A stretch of 64,000 nt of DNA from Ga0077527 sp050250695 (GTDB lineage: Bacteria > Pseudomonadota > Gammaproteobacteria > Burkholderiales > SG8-41): contig JBFWOE010000001.1 of NCBI GenBank assembly GCA_050250695.1, forward strand, positions 12,786 to 76,785, given 5' to 3'. The translations under genes and the position numbers were made by a program. Positions within the stretch are counted from its first letter, which is position 1, and each line of letters starts with the position of its first letter. A model generated the notes under the pieces. The model ran no database searches. It was not told where the DNA came from and was given only the letters and a program-made list of their open reading frames with translations. Positions 48,866-58,041 of the stretch are shown here, piece by piece.

Positions 48866-49939
48866 CGCCTGTCGCGTTTTGCCGTTGTGGCTGCGCTGCC
48901 GTGGCTACTATACGGAGCCCCCGCCGCCATGGCCAGCGAGGCCGGCGCATCCGGGGTTGCGGGCATCGCGCAGACGCCGCATATCGCGCTGCTGCTGCCG
49001 ACCGGCTCCAAACTCTTCGGCAGGCATGCCTCGGCACTGCGCGATGGTTTTCTCGCAGCCAAGACCCGCGACCGCCACCTGCTGCCGGTGCGCGAGTATG
49101 CCGTATCCGAAGACGTGGCCAACGTGATTGAGGGATATCGCACGGCGGTGGCAGCCGGGGCGCAGGTGGTGGTGGGACCGCTTACACGCGATGCTGTGAC
49201 TGCGCTCGCTTTCGGCGAACCGGTGCCCGTACCCACGCTCGCACTCAACGTTCCGGACAGCACCGGCCGTTCGCCGGGCAACCTCTACATGCTGGGCCTG
49301 CAGGTGGAAACCGAGGCGCAGCAGCTTGCGCAGCTGGCCTGGCGCGATGGCTGGCGCAATGCAGTCATCGTTGCCGGCAGCGGCGCGGTGCAACGGCGCA
49401 TGCGCGCGGCATTCAGCGCCGAATTCACGCGGCTGGGCGGGAAAATCATCGCCGAACCGGCTTTCACTGCCGATGCCGCCAGGCTGAAGGCGCTCGCGAA
49501 CGGCGATGCCGACATGTATTTTCTGGCGCTGGACTACGCTGAGGCGCGCACCGCCCGCGCCTACCTTGGCGCCAACCCGATCTACGCCACTTCCAGCGTG
49601 CACGTGGGCGATCCCGGGCCGTTGGCCGGATTCGACCTTGCCGGCGTCACTTTCGTCGACATGCCGTGGCTGCTCGAACCCAATCATGCCGCCGTGATGA
49701 TTTACCCACGTGGAACCGCCCGCCCGGCCGATCTCGAGCGTCTCTACGCGCTGGGCATAGACGCCTGGCGCGTCGCCCAGTTGCTGCTCACCGGGGCCCG
49801 GGACATCCGGCTTGACGGGGTCACCGGACAGCTGTCGCTGGCACCCGACGGTCGCATCCTGCGTGAGCTGCCGGCAGGGCGTTACGTCGACGGACGACCG
49901 CGGCTGGCGGAACCGGGGAAACGTGAATCCGCGCGGTGA
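48857..49939 (+). CDS. LppC/LpoA-family penicillin-binding protein activator
   Basis: A 360-residue exported protein with a periplasmic binding-protein fold: a signal peptide (to about AMA/SEAG near 28), then IALLLPTGSKLFGRHASALRDGF, VVGPLTRDAVTAL and the TFVDMPWLLEPNHA segment of the LppC family. E. coli LpoA of this family activates PBP1A. Differences: no lipobox cysteine at the signal cleavage site and no N-terminal TPR domain, so it is likely soluble in the periplasm. The order rsmI (divergent), lppC, yraN, diaA, dolP is the conserved one. Confidence 0.85.
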   Translation: MIHRLSRFAVVAALPWLLYGAPAAMASEAGASGVAGIAQTPHIALLLPTGSKLFGRHASALRDGFLAAKTRDRHLLPVREYAVSEDVANVIEGYRTAVAAGAQVVVGPLTRDAVTALAFGEPVPVPTLALNVPDSTGRSPGNLYMLGLQVETEAQQLAQLAWRDGWRNAVIVAGSGAVQRRMRAAFSAEFTRLGGKIIAEPAFTADAARLKALANGDADMYFLALDYAEARTARAYLGANPIYATSSVHVGDPGPLAGFDLAGVTFVDMPWLLEPNHAAVMIYPRGTARPADLERLYALGIDAWRVAQLLLTGARDIRLDGVTGQLSLAPDGRILRELPAGRYVDGRPRLAEPGKRESAR

Positions 49940-50264
49940 GCGGGCCGAAATGCTGGCAGCCGAGTTCCTGTGCGCTCGGGGGCTGACGATCACCGCCCGC
50001 AACTACAACTGCCGTTTCGGTGAAATCGATCTGATTGCCCGCGACGGGGATACCCTGGTGTTCGTGGAAGTGCGCAGCCGTGCGGATTCGTCCTTCGGCG
50101 GTGCAGCCGCAAGCATCACCGCAAGCAAGCGTGAAAAGCTGCTGAAAACTGCCCGCCATTACCTTGCGGGTTTGCGGCAGCAGCCGCCATGCCGGTTCGA
50201 CGCGGTGTTGCTGACCGGCGACGCACCACGCATCGAATGGATCCGCAATGCATTCGGCGATTAA
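49923..50264 (+). CDS. yraN: YraN (UPF0102) nuclease-like protein
   Basis: A 113-residue protein with a restriction-endonuclease-like core: GERAEMLAAEFLCARGLTI, FGEIDLIARDGDTLVFVEVRSR with the D...E-x-K-like V-E-V-R site. Molecular role undetermined. The start is GTG at 49923, giving the usual length and overlapping the LppC gene by 17 bases; the in-frame ATG at 49812 is deeper in that gene and rejected. Confidence 0.92.
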   Translation: MNPRGERAEMLAAEFLCARGLTITARNYNCRFGEIDLIARDGDTLVFVEVRSRADSSFGGAAASITASKREKLLKTARHYLAGLRQQPPCRFDAVLLTGDAPRIEWIRNAFGD

Positions 50265-50301
50265 CAAACCGGCAATGCGTTGAGAGTACAATACGCGGAC
50301 C

Positions 50302-50892
50302 ATGGATCTGATCAGCCGCATCTGCGAAAATTTCTCCGAAAGCGCCCATCTCAAGCTGCAGAGCATGGACGCCCTTGCCGCGCCGATCGCCGCCGGCGTG
50401 CAATGCATGGTGAGCTGCCTGCAGGCCGACGGCAAGATACTGGCCTGCGGCAACGGCGGCTCGGCAGCGGACGCGCAGCATTTTTCCGCGGAACTGCTCA
50501 ACCGCTTCGAGGTCGAACGTCCGGGACTGGCCGCAATGGCGCTGACCACGGACAGTTCAACGCTCACCTCGATCGCCAATGATTACGATTACACGCAGGT
50601 TTTCTCGAAACAGGTCCGCGCGCTGGGACATGCCGGCGATGTGCTGCTGGCCATCTCCACCAGCGGCAATTCACCCAATGTCGTCGCCGCGATCACGGCT
50701 GCCCACGAATGCGACATGCGGGTGGTCGCTTTGACCGGCCGCAACGGCGGCAAGATGGGCGAGATACTGAGGCCGGACGATGTGCATGTCTGCGTCCCGG
50801 CCACGAGCACCGCACGCATCCAGGAAGTGCATCTGCTGAGCCTGCACTGCCTGTGCGACGGTATTGATTGTCTACTTCTGGGAGTCGAGTAA
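50302..50892 (+). CDS. diaA: DiaA/GmhA-like SIS-domain protein
   Basis: A 196-residue SIS (sugar isomerase) protein. CGNGGSAADAQHFSAELLNRF and LAISTSGNSPNVVAAI are the phosphosugar-binding loops shared by phosphoheptose isomerase GmhA and the DnaA-binding initiator factor DiaA. Position between yraN and a BON lipoprotein is that of E. coli diaA, which I favour; since rfaE2 lies nearby, a GmhA role in heptose synthesis cannot be excluded. Confidence 0.88.
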   Translation: MDLISRICENFSESAHLKLQSMDALAAPIAAGVQCMVSCLQADGKILACGNGGSAADAQHFSAELLNRFEVERPGLAAMALTTDSSTLTSIANDYDYTQVFSKQVRALGHAGDVLLAISTSGNSPNVVAAITAAHECDMRVVALTGRNGGKMGEILRPDDVHVCVPATSTARIQEVHLLSLHCLCDGIDCLLLGVE

Positions 50893-51459
50893 ATGCGGAA
50901 ACTCTTTGCGTACGGATGCATCGTCCTGCTGCCTTTCATCTCGGGATGCGCCGCAGTCGCCATCGGCGGTGCCGCGGCCACCGGCGTGATGCTCTCCGAG
51001 GACCGTCGCACGGTCGGCGCGATCACCGAAGACCAGGGCATAGAACTCAAGGCGGCAAACCGTATCGAGGCAAAGGTGAAGGATGCACACATCAACGTCA
51101 CCAGCTACAACCGCGCTGTGCTGCTGAGCGGGGAAGTGCCCAGCGAAGCGGCAAAAGCCGATGCGGAGAAGATTGCCCGCGCGGTCGAGAACGTGCGCAG
51201 CGTATTCAATGAACTGCAGGTATCGGGCAACGCGTCGCTGCAGGCGCGCACGAACGATGCGGTGCTGACCTCCAAGGTCAAGGCGCGTTTCGTCGATGCC
51301 GGAAAATTCAGCCCGCTGCATGTCAAGGTCGTCACCGAAAACGGCGTCGTCTACCTGCTTGGCATGGTCAAGCGCCAGGAAGCAGCGGATGCCACCGAAA
51401 TTGCGCGCACTACAGGTGGCGTGCGCAAGGTCGTCCGGGTATTCGAATACCTCGACTAA
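50893..51459 (+). CDS. dolP: BON-domain outer-membrane lipoprotein (DolP-like)
   Basis: A 188-residue lipoprotein: signal peptide ending in the lipobox FISG/C (Cys about 19), then two BON domains (about 48-115 and 124-188). DolP binds anionic phospholipids and supports outer-membrane integrity and BAM function. GGGAG precedes the ATG, which follows the diaA stop with no gap. A strong terminator follows. Confidence 0.93.
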   Translation: MRKLFAYGCIVLLPFISGCAAVAIGGAAATGVMLSEDRRTVGAITEDQGIELKAANRIEAKVKDAHINVTSYNRAVLLSGEVPSEAAKADAEKIARAVENVRSVFNELQVSGNASLQARTNDAVLTSKVKARFVDAGKFSPLHVKVVTENGVVYLLGMVKRQEAADATEIARTTGGVRKVVRVFEYLD

Positions 51460-51483
51460 AATCTTTTATAATCAATAAGATAT

Positions 51484-51512
51484 GAAGGGCGCTGCGGCGC
51501 CCTTCGTTGTTT
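51484..51512 (+). terminator. Intrinsic terminator after dolP
   Basis: GAAGGGCGC (51484-51492) pairs perfectly with GCGCCCTTC (51497-51505) around TGCG, followed by GTTGTTT. It ends the LppC-yraN-diaA-dolP unit. Confidence 0.85.
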
Positions 51513-51622
51513 GTGGGCGCAATCACCAAAATCGGCGTCTCCCGCGCTGCAGGTAAAACTCCGGCAACAATTGCATCACCATAATGCGGCTCCTGCCGCT
51601 GATGCGGCACACGGAGCGCCCG

Positions 51623-52486
51623 ATGCAGCCCTATACCGAGTTCGTCACCACCAGCCGCATGCTGTACCCGGAGATTTTCAAGTCGCTGGAACAGATCCGC
51701 TGGAACATGGCCGATGACGTGCCGTGGGAAACCTTTGACGGATCGCTGCTCTCCGACGAGCAGGCGCTGACCATCAAGATGAACGCCATCACCGAGTGGG
51801 CGGCGCTGCCGGCAACCGAAATGTTCCTCCGCGACAACCAGCACGACAGTGACTTCTCGGCATTCATGTCGGTGTGGTTCTACGAAGAGCAGAAACACTC
51901 GCTGGTGCTGATCGATTACCTGCGCCGTTTCCGCCCCGACCTTGCGCCGACCCCGGAGGAACTGCACGCGGTGCGCTTCACCTTCGATCCGGCGCCGCCG
52001 CTGGAAACGCTGATGCTGCATTTCTGCGGGGAAATCCGCCTCAACCACTGGTACCGCTGCGCAATGCAATGGCACACCGAACCGGTGATCCGCCACATCT
52101 ACAACCTGATCGCGCGCGACGAGGCGCGGCACGGCGGGGCCTATCTGCAGTACATGAAACGCGCCCTGAACACCTTCGGCGAGTCCGCGCGTGCGGCTTT
52201 TGCCAAGGTCGGCGTGCTGATGGCCAGTTCCGCACGCAGCGGCAAACCGCTGCATCCGACCAACCTGCACGTCAACAAGACCCTGTTTCCGAACGACACG
52301 GTGCAGAGCCGGTTGCCCGATCCGGCATGGCTGGAGCGCTGGCTGGACGAACAGATCCGCTTCGATCGCGACTGGGAACAGAAAGTCGTTAACGTGATCC
52401 TCAACAACCTGTCGCTGCTGTTCGGGCAAACATTCACATCGGTGAAGGAACTCAACCGCTTCCGCAAGATGCTTGCGGCAGGCTGA
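51623..52486 (+). CDS. Ferritin-like diiron protein related to acyl-ACP desaturases
   Basis: A 287-residue helical protein with a complete carboxylate-bridged diiron ligand set: Glu in TEWAALPATE, E-x2-H in EEQKH, Glu in CGEIRLNHW, and E-x2-H in DEARH. Arrangement and length match the soluble fatty acid desaturase type 2 family, though ferritin-like oxygenases share it. Substrate unknown; it may desaturate or oxygenate a carrier-bound acyl chain. The ATG at 51623 has GGAG 7 bases upstream and is preferred over 51584. It is a single gene after the dolP terminator, 47 bases before rfaE2. Confidence 0.75.
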   Translation: MQPYTEFVTTSRMLYPEIFKSLEQIRWNMADDVPWETFDGSLLSDEQALTIKMNAITEWAALPATEMFLRDNQHDSDFSAFMSVWFYEEQKHSLVLIDYLRRFRPDLAPTPEELHAVRFTFDPAPPLETLMLHFCGEIRLNHWYRCAMQWHTEPVIRHIYNLIARDEARHGGAYLQYMKRALNTFGESARAAFAKVGVLMASSARSGKPLHPTNLHVNKTLFPNDTVQSRLPDPAWLERWLDEQIRFDRDWEQKVVNVILNNLSLLFGQTFTSVKELNRFRKMLAAG

Positions 52487-52533
52487 CCCGGGACGTTTGT
52501 CGCAGCCTGCGCGCCCGCGTAGACTGCGACCTG

Positions 52534-53028
52534 ATGAACGGCCCTCCCGAATTCGAACAGCGCATCTGCTCGCCCGCGGACATCGAGGCACAAGTGGCGC
52601 GCCTGCCGCGGCCGCTGGTGTTCACCAACGGCGTTTTCGACATCCTGCACCGTGGCCATGTCACCTATCTTGCGCAGGCCCGCGAGCTCGGCGCCAGCCT
52701 GGTGGTCGCGCTGAACAGCGATGCCTCGGCGAAACGCCTGGGCAAGGGCGCCGACCGACCGGTCAATACGCTGGCCGATCGCGTCGCGGTGATCGCGGCG
52801 CTGCGCGCGGTCGACGCGGTCACATGGTTCGAGGCCGACACCCCTCTCGAACTGATCCTCGCGCTGAAACCCGACATCCTGGCCAAGGGCGGCGACTGGG
52901 CACCGGAGACCATCGTCGGCGCGCGGGAAGTGCGCGGCTGGGGCGGCACGGTGCATGCCATCGCCTTTGCCCATCAACGCTCGACGACCGAGCTGCTGAG
53001 CCGGGTGCGCGCCGCAACGACCCGCTGA
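52534..53028 (+). CDS. rfaE2: D-glycero-beta-D-manno-heptose 1-phosphate adenylyltransferase
   Basis: A 164-residue nucleotidyltransferase: FTNGVFDILHRGHVTYLAQAR contains the H-x-G-H motif, and LNSDASAKRLGKG and PVNTLADR follow. It makes ADP-heptose for the LPS inner core. It corresponds to the C-terminal half of E. coli HldE, here as a separate protein, so a stand-alone heptose kinase gene should exist elsewhere. Confidence 0.95.
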   Translation: MNGPPEFEQRICSPADIEAQVARLPRPLVFTNGVFDILHRGHVTYLAQARELGASLVVALNSDASAKRLGKGADRPVNTLADRVAVIAALRAVDAVTWFEADTPLELILALKPDILAKGGDWAPETIVGAREVRGWGGTVHAIAFAHQRSTTELLSRVRAATTR

Positions 53029-53029
53029 G

Positions 53030-53056
53030 TAAACACTCACATTTGCGCGGTGTTTA
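53030..53056. terminator. Possible bidirectional terminator between rfaE2 and SPOR gene
   Basis: TAAACAC (53030-53036) pairs with GTGTTTA (53050-53056) over a 13-base loop, and the following plus-strand bases are T-rich (TTTGTTTTTATTG). An overlapping GAGT/ACTC stem is also possible. The genes on either side converge. Confidence 0.4.
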
Positions 53057-53071
53057 TGCAACTATTTGTTT

Positions 53072-53737
53072 TTATTGTACTTTCTGGCCTGGGGCTGCCG
53101 GACAGCTGCCGGCCCTGATTTCCGCCGCGGTAAAATCACGATTCAGTTCGGTCAGCCTCGCGATGGTTGAGGCATCGGGCTCGCGCACGAAAAAAACCGC
53201 CTGGCGGAGAAATTTTTCCCGGCGGGTGACCAGCGCGGAACGCACGCCGCGGTCGCGCAGACGCTCCAGTTCGGCTTCAGCCGCCGCTTCGCTCTTGAAC
53301 AGCCCCAGCGATATAGCGTTGCGCCACTGCCCCGCTTCCGCCACCACGAAAAACTCGGTGATGCCCAGCGCCTTGAGTTCGCCGACTTTGCGGTCGACAT
53401 CGGCCCTGGTTTTCTGCGGCGGCATGTGCACCCAGTAACCATCGACGTCGGAAACGCGGCGCTGCGTCGCCTGATCCGGCAGCGCCAGCGAGGCCAGCGC
53501 GGCAGCCGCGCGCGCGATATCGGGGCCGGCGAAGGGACCCCACTCCGCGCAGGCCGAGAGTTGCGGTGCCGCGGCCGTCACCGCGGATACCGTTGCGACC
53601 GAAACCGGCCGAATTTTCTCGGGGTTGATCTGCAGTGCCGCAATCTGCCGGGCGGCCTCATCGTCAGCGGCAAGAAAATGGTGATAGGCGAAAAAACCGG
53701 TATTTGCCAGCACCAGCAGCAGGAAAAAAATTCTCAT
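53072..53737 (-). CDS. SPOR-domain membrane protein
   Basis: A 221-residue bitopic protein. MRIFFLLLVLANTGFFAYH is an N-terminal signal anchor, followed by a low-complexity linker and a SPOR-like domain at about 97-175 (GYWVHMPPQKTRADVDRKV, LGLFKSEAAAEAEL) that in other proteins binds denuded septal glycan. The ATG at 53737 lies 7 bases after coaX. Probably a cell-envelope or septum-associated protein; specific role unknown. Confidence 0.82.
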   Translation of the reverse strand: MRIFFLLLVLANTGFFAYHHFLAADDEAARQIAALQINPEKIRPVSVATVSAVTAAAPQLSACAEWGPFAGPDIARAAAALASLALPDQATQRRVSDVDGYWVHMPPQKTRADVDRKVGELKALGITEFFVVAEAGQWRNAISLGLFKSEAAAEAELERLRDRGVRSALVTRREKFLRQAVFFVREPDASTIARLTELNRDFTAAEIRAGSCPAAPGQKVQ

Positions 53738-53744
53738 CAGCGAC

Positions 53745-54479
53745 TCATGTCCCGGCCTGCAGCGCAACCTGCAGCAGACCTTCCAGTACCAGATTGTCGA
53801 CGACCGTCATGCGCCCGCCGATGCGGCCCTCGATCAGCGCGGCGCCACCGCCCGAGAGTACCACCTGCGGCACGGCGCCCGCGGTCTCCGCGAGGTAGCC
53901 CCGCATGCGCTCTACAGCCCCGGCCAGGGCATTGATCGCGCCGCTGGCAATCGCATCTCCCGTGTTGTCGGGAAAATAACTGAAACCGCCTTCCCGAGCT
54001 GCGAGGTTGGCGGTATCGCGGGCCAACGCACCGCGCATCAGTTCGAAACCGGGAACGATGAAACCGCCGAGAAACGCCCCTTCGGCACTGAGCGCATCGA
54101 CCGTCATCGTGGTGCCGACGTTGACCACCACGCAGGCCTGCCCCGTCAGGTGCCAGGCGCCAATCAGCGCCGCCCAGCGGTCGCTGCCCAGCGTGGCCGG
54201 ATCGGCATAACCGCTGGTCACGCCGCACTGCGCCGCAGCGCTGGTGATCCACTGCGCAGCGCCGGCAAGCCCGTCCACCGCGGCCGCGACCTGCTGCTGC
54301 GCCGCGGCGCCCGCCACATTGGAAATGACGATGCGCTCCGGCGCCGGCAGGGCGGTAAATTCAGCCGCCAGTTCCGCCGCCCGCACTGTCGGCAGCCAGC
54401 CCTGGCGCAGCCAGCTCCCGCGCTCGCTGAATCCCCACTTGATGCGGGTATTGCCGATGTCGATTGCGAGCACTTTCAC
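53745..54479 (-). CDS. coaX: Type III pantothenate kinase
   Basis: A 244-residue ASKHA-fold kinase, first step of CoA synthesis. VLAIDIGNTRIKWG (Asp6 phosphate site), GSDRWAALIGAW and VVNVGTTMTVDAL are the CoaX motifs. It overlaps birA by ATGA, a standard proteobacterial pairing; the last CoA enzyme, coaE, is also in this window. Confidence 0.96.
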   Translation of the reverse strand: MKVLAIDIGNTRIKWGFSERGSWLRQGWLPTVRAAELAAEFTALPAPERIVISNVAGAAAQQQVAAAVDGLAGAAQWITSAAAQCGVTSGYADPATLGSDRWAALIGAWHLTGQACVVVNVGTTMTVDALSAEGAFLGGFIVPGFELMRGALARDTANLAAREGGFSYFPDNTGDAIASGAINALAGAVERMRGYLAETAGAVPQVVLSGGGAALIEGRIGGRMTVVDNLVLEGLLQVALQAGT

Positions 54480-55462
54480 AGGCCAGCTCCGTCATCGCGC
54501 AGGCTGATTTCACCGCTGTGGTGGCGGGTGATGCCCGCAGCCGTCTCGAGCAGCAGCGCCCCGTCTTCTGCCACGCCGCGCGCCGTACCGACCTGCGTAC
54601 GTCCGTCGGGCAACACCAGCCGCACCCTGCGGTCCTGCTGCGCATGCAGTTGCTGCCACTCGGCACGCAGTGCAATGAACCCCTGAGCGGCAAACACGTC
54701 CAGCACCGCGACCAGCTCCTTCAGCAACTGTGCCAGCAGCACGCTGCGGTCGACCACGGCCCCGGCGGCAGTCTCGAGTTCCGCCACCGGCTGGTCAACC
54801 GCCGCCGACACGCGTGGATCGGCACGCACGTTGACGCCGATGCCGATCACGGCGGCGCTGGGCCCCAGCACGTCGCCCTGCATTTCGATCAGGATGCCCG
54901 CCAGCTTGGCGCCGTGGAATACGACGTCGTTGGGCCACTTCAACTGCGCGTCGCCAGCCCCCGCAGCGCGCAGTGCGCGCGCCAGCGCGACGCCGGCGGC
55001 AAGACTCAATCCGGCAAGTTCGCGCGCGCCCTGGCTGAACCGCCACAGCAGCGAAAAGGTCAGCGTACTGCCGATGCCGGAATGCCATGCCCGGCCACGG
55101 CGCCCGCGTCCGGCGGTCTGTGCTTCCACCGCGATCACCAGCCCCCCGGGCGCATTGTGTGCCGCCCTTTGCAGCAGCTGCGTATTGGTTGAATCCAGCG
55201 TATCGCGGATCTCCAGCGTGACCCGGTCCGCCATGCCGCCCAGCGCGCGCGCGGTGCGCTGCGGATCCAGCAGCGATACCGGCTGTTTCAGCCGGTAGCC
55301 GCGGCCGCGGACGCTTTCGAACTCGAAACCGGCGCCGGCGATGTCGCGCATGCCGTACCATACCGCGCTGCGCGTCACACCAAGCGTCCGCGCAATATCC
55401 TCGCCGGAATGAAACGCGCCGTCGGACAGGGCGCGTAATGCCTGGAAAGCCGTGGTATTCAT
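54476..55462 (-). CDS. birA: Biotin-protein ligase/biotin operon repressor BirA
   Basis: A 328-residue bifunctional protein. Residues 1-65 form a winged helix (GAFHSGEDIARTLGVTRSAVWYGM-like start with SGEDIARTLGVTRSAVW), and residues 85-275 the ligase with GRGRRGRAWHSGIGSTLTF and LKWPNDVVF. It attaches biotin to carboxylases and may repress biotin genes. First gene of birA-coaX-SPOR. Confidence 0.96.
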   Translation of the reverse strand: MNTTAFQALRALSDGAFHSGEDIARTLGVTRSAVWYGMRDIAGAGFEFESVRGRGYRLKQPVSLLDPQRTARALGGMADRVTLEIRDTLDSTNTQLLQRAAHNAPGGLVIAVEAQTAGRGRRGRAWHSGIGSTLTFSLLWRFSQGARELAGLSLAAGVALARALRAAGAGDAQLKWPNDVVFHGAKLAGILIEMQGDVLGPSAAVIGIGVNVRADPRVSAAVDQPVAELETAAGAVVDRSVLLAQLLKELVAVLDVFAAQGFIALRAEWQQLHAQQDRRVRLVLPDGRTQVGTARGVAEDGALLLETAAGITRHHSGEISLRDDGAGL

Positions 55463-55586
55463 CGCAGTCCCATAGGATAGCCCAACAGCGCTAAGATAGC
55501 CCTTTCAGGGTTAGCACCGAAAAACCAGACCGTCCGTCCGGTGCACCGGCAACGGTTGCAAACAAAACTGCAGCGCCTGCCACGGC

Positions 55587-58040
55587 ATGGACAAACCGGC
55601 ACAGCTTCCCGGCGGCAATTCCCGGACGATATCCGATCACGACGGCTTGTTGCGCGCCGCATTCGACGCATTGCGCGCCGGAGTCTGCGTGGTCGACGCC
55701 GGCGGATGCTTCGTGATGGTCAATCCGGCGTTCTGCTCCATGACGGGTTTCAGCACCGACGAACTCATCGGCCGTCCCTGGACCGTGGCGGCCCCCGAGG
55801 AAATCGCTGCCCGGGCCGAACGTTTCCTGCCGGCGGTACTGGCCGACTCGGCACACATTCCGGATCACTGGAAAATCCGCCGCAAGGACGGCATGCTGTT
55901 CGACGCACTGGTCAGCTTCCGTCCGCTTTCATACCAAGGCGGGAAATACGCGGTCCTCAGTTTTTCCGACATTACCGAGGCCAAACGCGCAGATGACGAA
56001 ATCCGCGACCTGAAGCGTGACCTCGAGCACGCGCTGCTCAAGCGCACCGAACTGCTGCGCCGCAACCGCAACGTCCTGCTGGAACTTGCCGCACTCGACA
56101 AGAGCAACCGCGCGGTCGCCCTGCAGGCCATACTCGGTGCCAGTGCCCGCACCATGGGCGTGGAACGCGTCAGTTACTGGCGACTCGCCAACGACCGCAC
56201 GGCGATCGAGTGCGAGATGCTCTTTGCATTGTCCCGCGACGGCCTCGACACGGAATTTGCCGGCACGCGCCTGGACGCCACCCGTTTCCCCCGCTACTTC
56301 ACCGCGATCATAGAAAACAGGCCGGTCGTCGCTCCCGACGCGCAGACCCATGATGCCACCGCCGAATTCACCCGGGATTACCTGATCCCCAGGGGCATCA
56401 CCTCCATGCTCGATGCGCCGGTCTGGCTGCGCGGCCAGGTGGTCGGCGTGATCTGTCACGAGCATGTCGGCGCAGCCCGGGAATGGACGCCCGAAGAGGT
56501 GGATTTCGGCTCATCGATGGCGACGATGATCTCGCTGACGCTGGAGGCTGCGCGCCGCCACGAATTGAACGAGGAACTGGCCCGGTCCGAAGAAAAATAC
56601 CGGCACGTTATAGAAAACGCCAATGAAGCCATCGTGATCGCGCAGGACGGCAGGATCCGCTACGCCAACCCGCAGACTTCGAGACTGTCCGGCTATTCGC
56701 CGGAAGAACTGCACGCCAAGTCGTTCCTTGATTTCGTATACGACGAAGACAAGGCCCTGGTGGGCGCCAATTACATGAAGCGCATGCGCGGTGAAACGGC
56801 CGAGTCCAGCTACGACTTCCGCATCGTCGACAAGCAGGGAACGGTGCGCTGGCTCAACATCAACGCCGTATCTCTGGATTGGGAAGGCCGGCCGGCCACG
56901 CTCAACTTCCTCACTGACATCTCCGAAAACAAGAAGCTGCAGCAATCCCTGCAGCGCAACCTCGCCGAACGCGAAGCGCTGCTGCAGAGCGCGCTGGTGG
57001 GCATCACGTTTGCCGTTGACCGCCACCTGACCTGGGTCAACGAGACCTATGCACGGATGCTCGGATACCGTCGCGAGGAACTGATCGACCAGAAGTCGCT
57101 GGTCCACTTTCCAGACACGGCCAGTTACGAAGCGTTCGGAGCAAATGCCTATCCGGTTCTCGCGTCGGGCAAACCGTTCGAAGCCGAGCAACAGATGCGG
57201 CGCAAGGACGGTTCGTTGATCTGGGTGCATCTCCACGGTATCGCCGTGGACCCTTCCAACCTGTCCAAGGGAACCATATGGACCAACATTGACATCACCG
57301 AACGGCGGCGCGCCGTTGAGGAAATCCGCCGCGCGCTGGACAAGGAGCGTGAGCTCAATGAGCTCAAGTCGCGATTTGTCGCGATGACTTCGCACGAATT
57401 CCGCACCCCGCTTGCCACCATCCTGTCGTCCGCCGAGCTGCTGGACCGCCATCACGAACGTCTCAGCGCTGCCGAGCGCCACGAAATCTTCGGCCGCATC
57501 GGCTCCGGTGTCGAACGCATGGCGCGGATGCTCGACAACGTGCTCACCATAGGCCAGGCCGAAACCCATGCCATGGATTTCAGTCCGGCACGCATCGATC
57601 TGCCCGCCCTGTGCAGGTCGCTGGTGGAAGAAGCGCGTGTCCACGCCGGTCCGGAGCATCACCTGGAATTCGTGTTCCAAGGCGAATCACCCGAGGCCGC
57701 GCTTGACGAGAAACTGCTGCGCCATGCATTGGGCAATCTTCTGCTCAACGCGCTGAAATATTCCCCCCGCGGCGGCCGCGTCGATTTTCGTGCAAGCCTG
57801 GACGCCGGGAAGGCCGTTTTCGAAATCGCCGACCAGGGTATCGGCATACCCAAAGAGGATCACGCCCGCATGTTCGACGCCTTTCACCGCGCCGCCAACG
57901 TCGGCAACATTTCCGGCACCGGCCTCGGTCTGGCCATCGTCAAGAAATCCATTGACCTGCACGGCGGCGACATTGCCTTCGAGAGCAATGTCGGCCGCGG
58001 TACACGATTCATCATCACCCTGCCGCTCGGAAAACACTGA
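55587..58040 (+). CDS. Soluble multi-sensor histidine kinase (PAS-GAF-PAS-PAS-HisKA-HATPase)
   Basis: An 817-residue kinase without membrane helices. Order: PAS (about 14-130), helical linker, GAF (about 170-325), PAS (about 335-450), PAS (about 460-580), HisKA with phospho-His603 in MTSHEFRTPLATIL, and an ATPase domain with NLLLNALKYS (N box), DQGIGIPKED (G1) and GTGLGLAIVKK (G2). It should sense cytoplasmic redox, gas or ligand signals. One base after its stop begins the first of two receiver-only proteins. No receiver is fused to the kinase itself. Confidence 0.93.
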   Translation: MDKPAQLPGGNSRTISDHDGLLRAAFDALRAGVCVVDAGGCFVMVNPAFCSMTGFSTDELIGRPWTVAAPEEIAARAERFLPAVLADSAHIPDHWKIRRKDGMLFDALVSFRPLSYQGGKYAVLSFSDITEAKRADDEIRDLKRDLEHALLKRTELLRRNRNVLLELAALDKSNRAVALQAILGASARTMGVERVSYWRLANDRTAIECEMLFALSRDGLDTEFAGTRLDATRFPRYFTAIIENRPVVAPDAQTHDATAEFTRDYLIPRGITSMLDAPVWLRGQVVGVICHEHVGAAREWTPEEVDFGSSMATMISLTLEAARRHELNEELARSEEKYRHVIENANEAIVIAQDGRIRYANPQTSRLSGYSPEELHAKSFLDFVYDEDKALVGANYMKRMRGETAESSYDFRIVDKQGTVRWLNINAVSLDWEGRPATLNFLTDISENKKLQQSLQRNLAEREALLQSALVGITFAVDRHLTWVNETYARMLGYRREELIDQKSLVHFPDTASYEAFGANAYPVLASGKPFEAEQQMRRKDGSLIWVHLHGIAVDPSNLSKGTIWTNIDITERRRAVEEIRRALDKERELNELKSRFVAMTSHEFRTPLATILSSAELLDRHHERLSAAERHEIFGRIGSGVERMARMLDNVLTIGQAETHAMDFSPARIDLPALCRSLVEEARVHAGPEHHLEFVFQGESPEAALDEKLLRHALGNLLLNALKYSPRGGRVDFRASLDAGKAVFEIADQGIGIPKEDHARMFDAFHRAANVGNISGTGLGLAIVKKSIDLHGGDIAFESNVGRGTRFIITLPLGKH

Positions 58041-58041
58041 C

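Noticed and set aside
51467..51472. TATAAT after the dolP stop as a promoter
   Set aside because: No acceptable -35, and a strong terminator follows within 12 bases.
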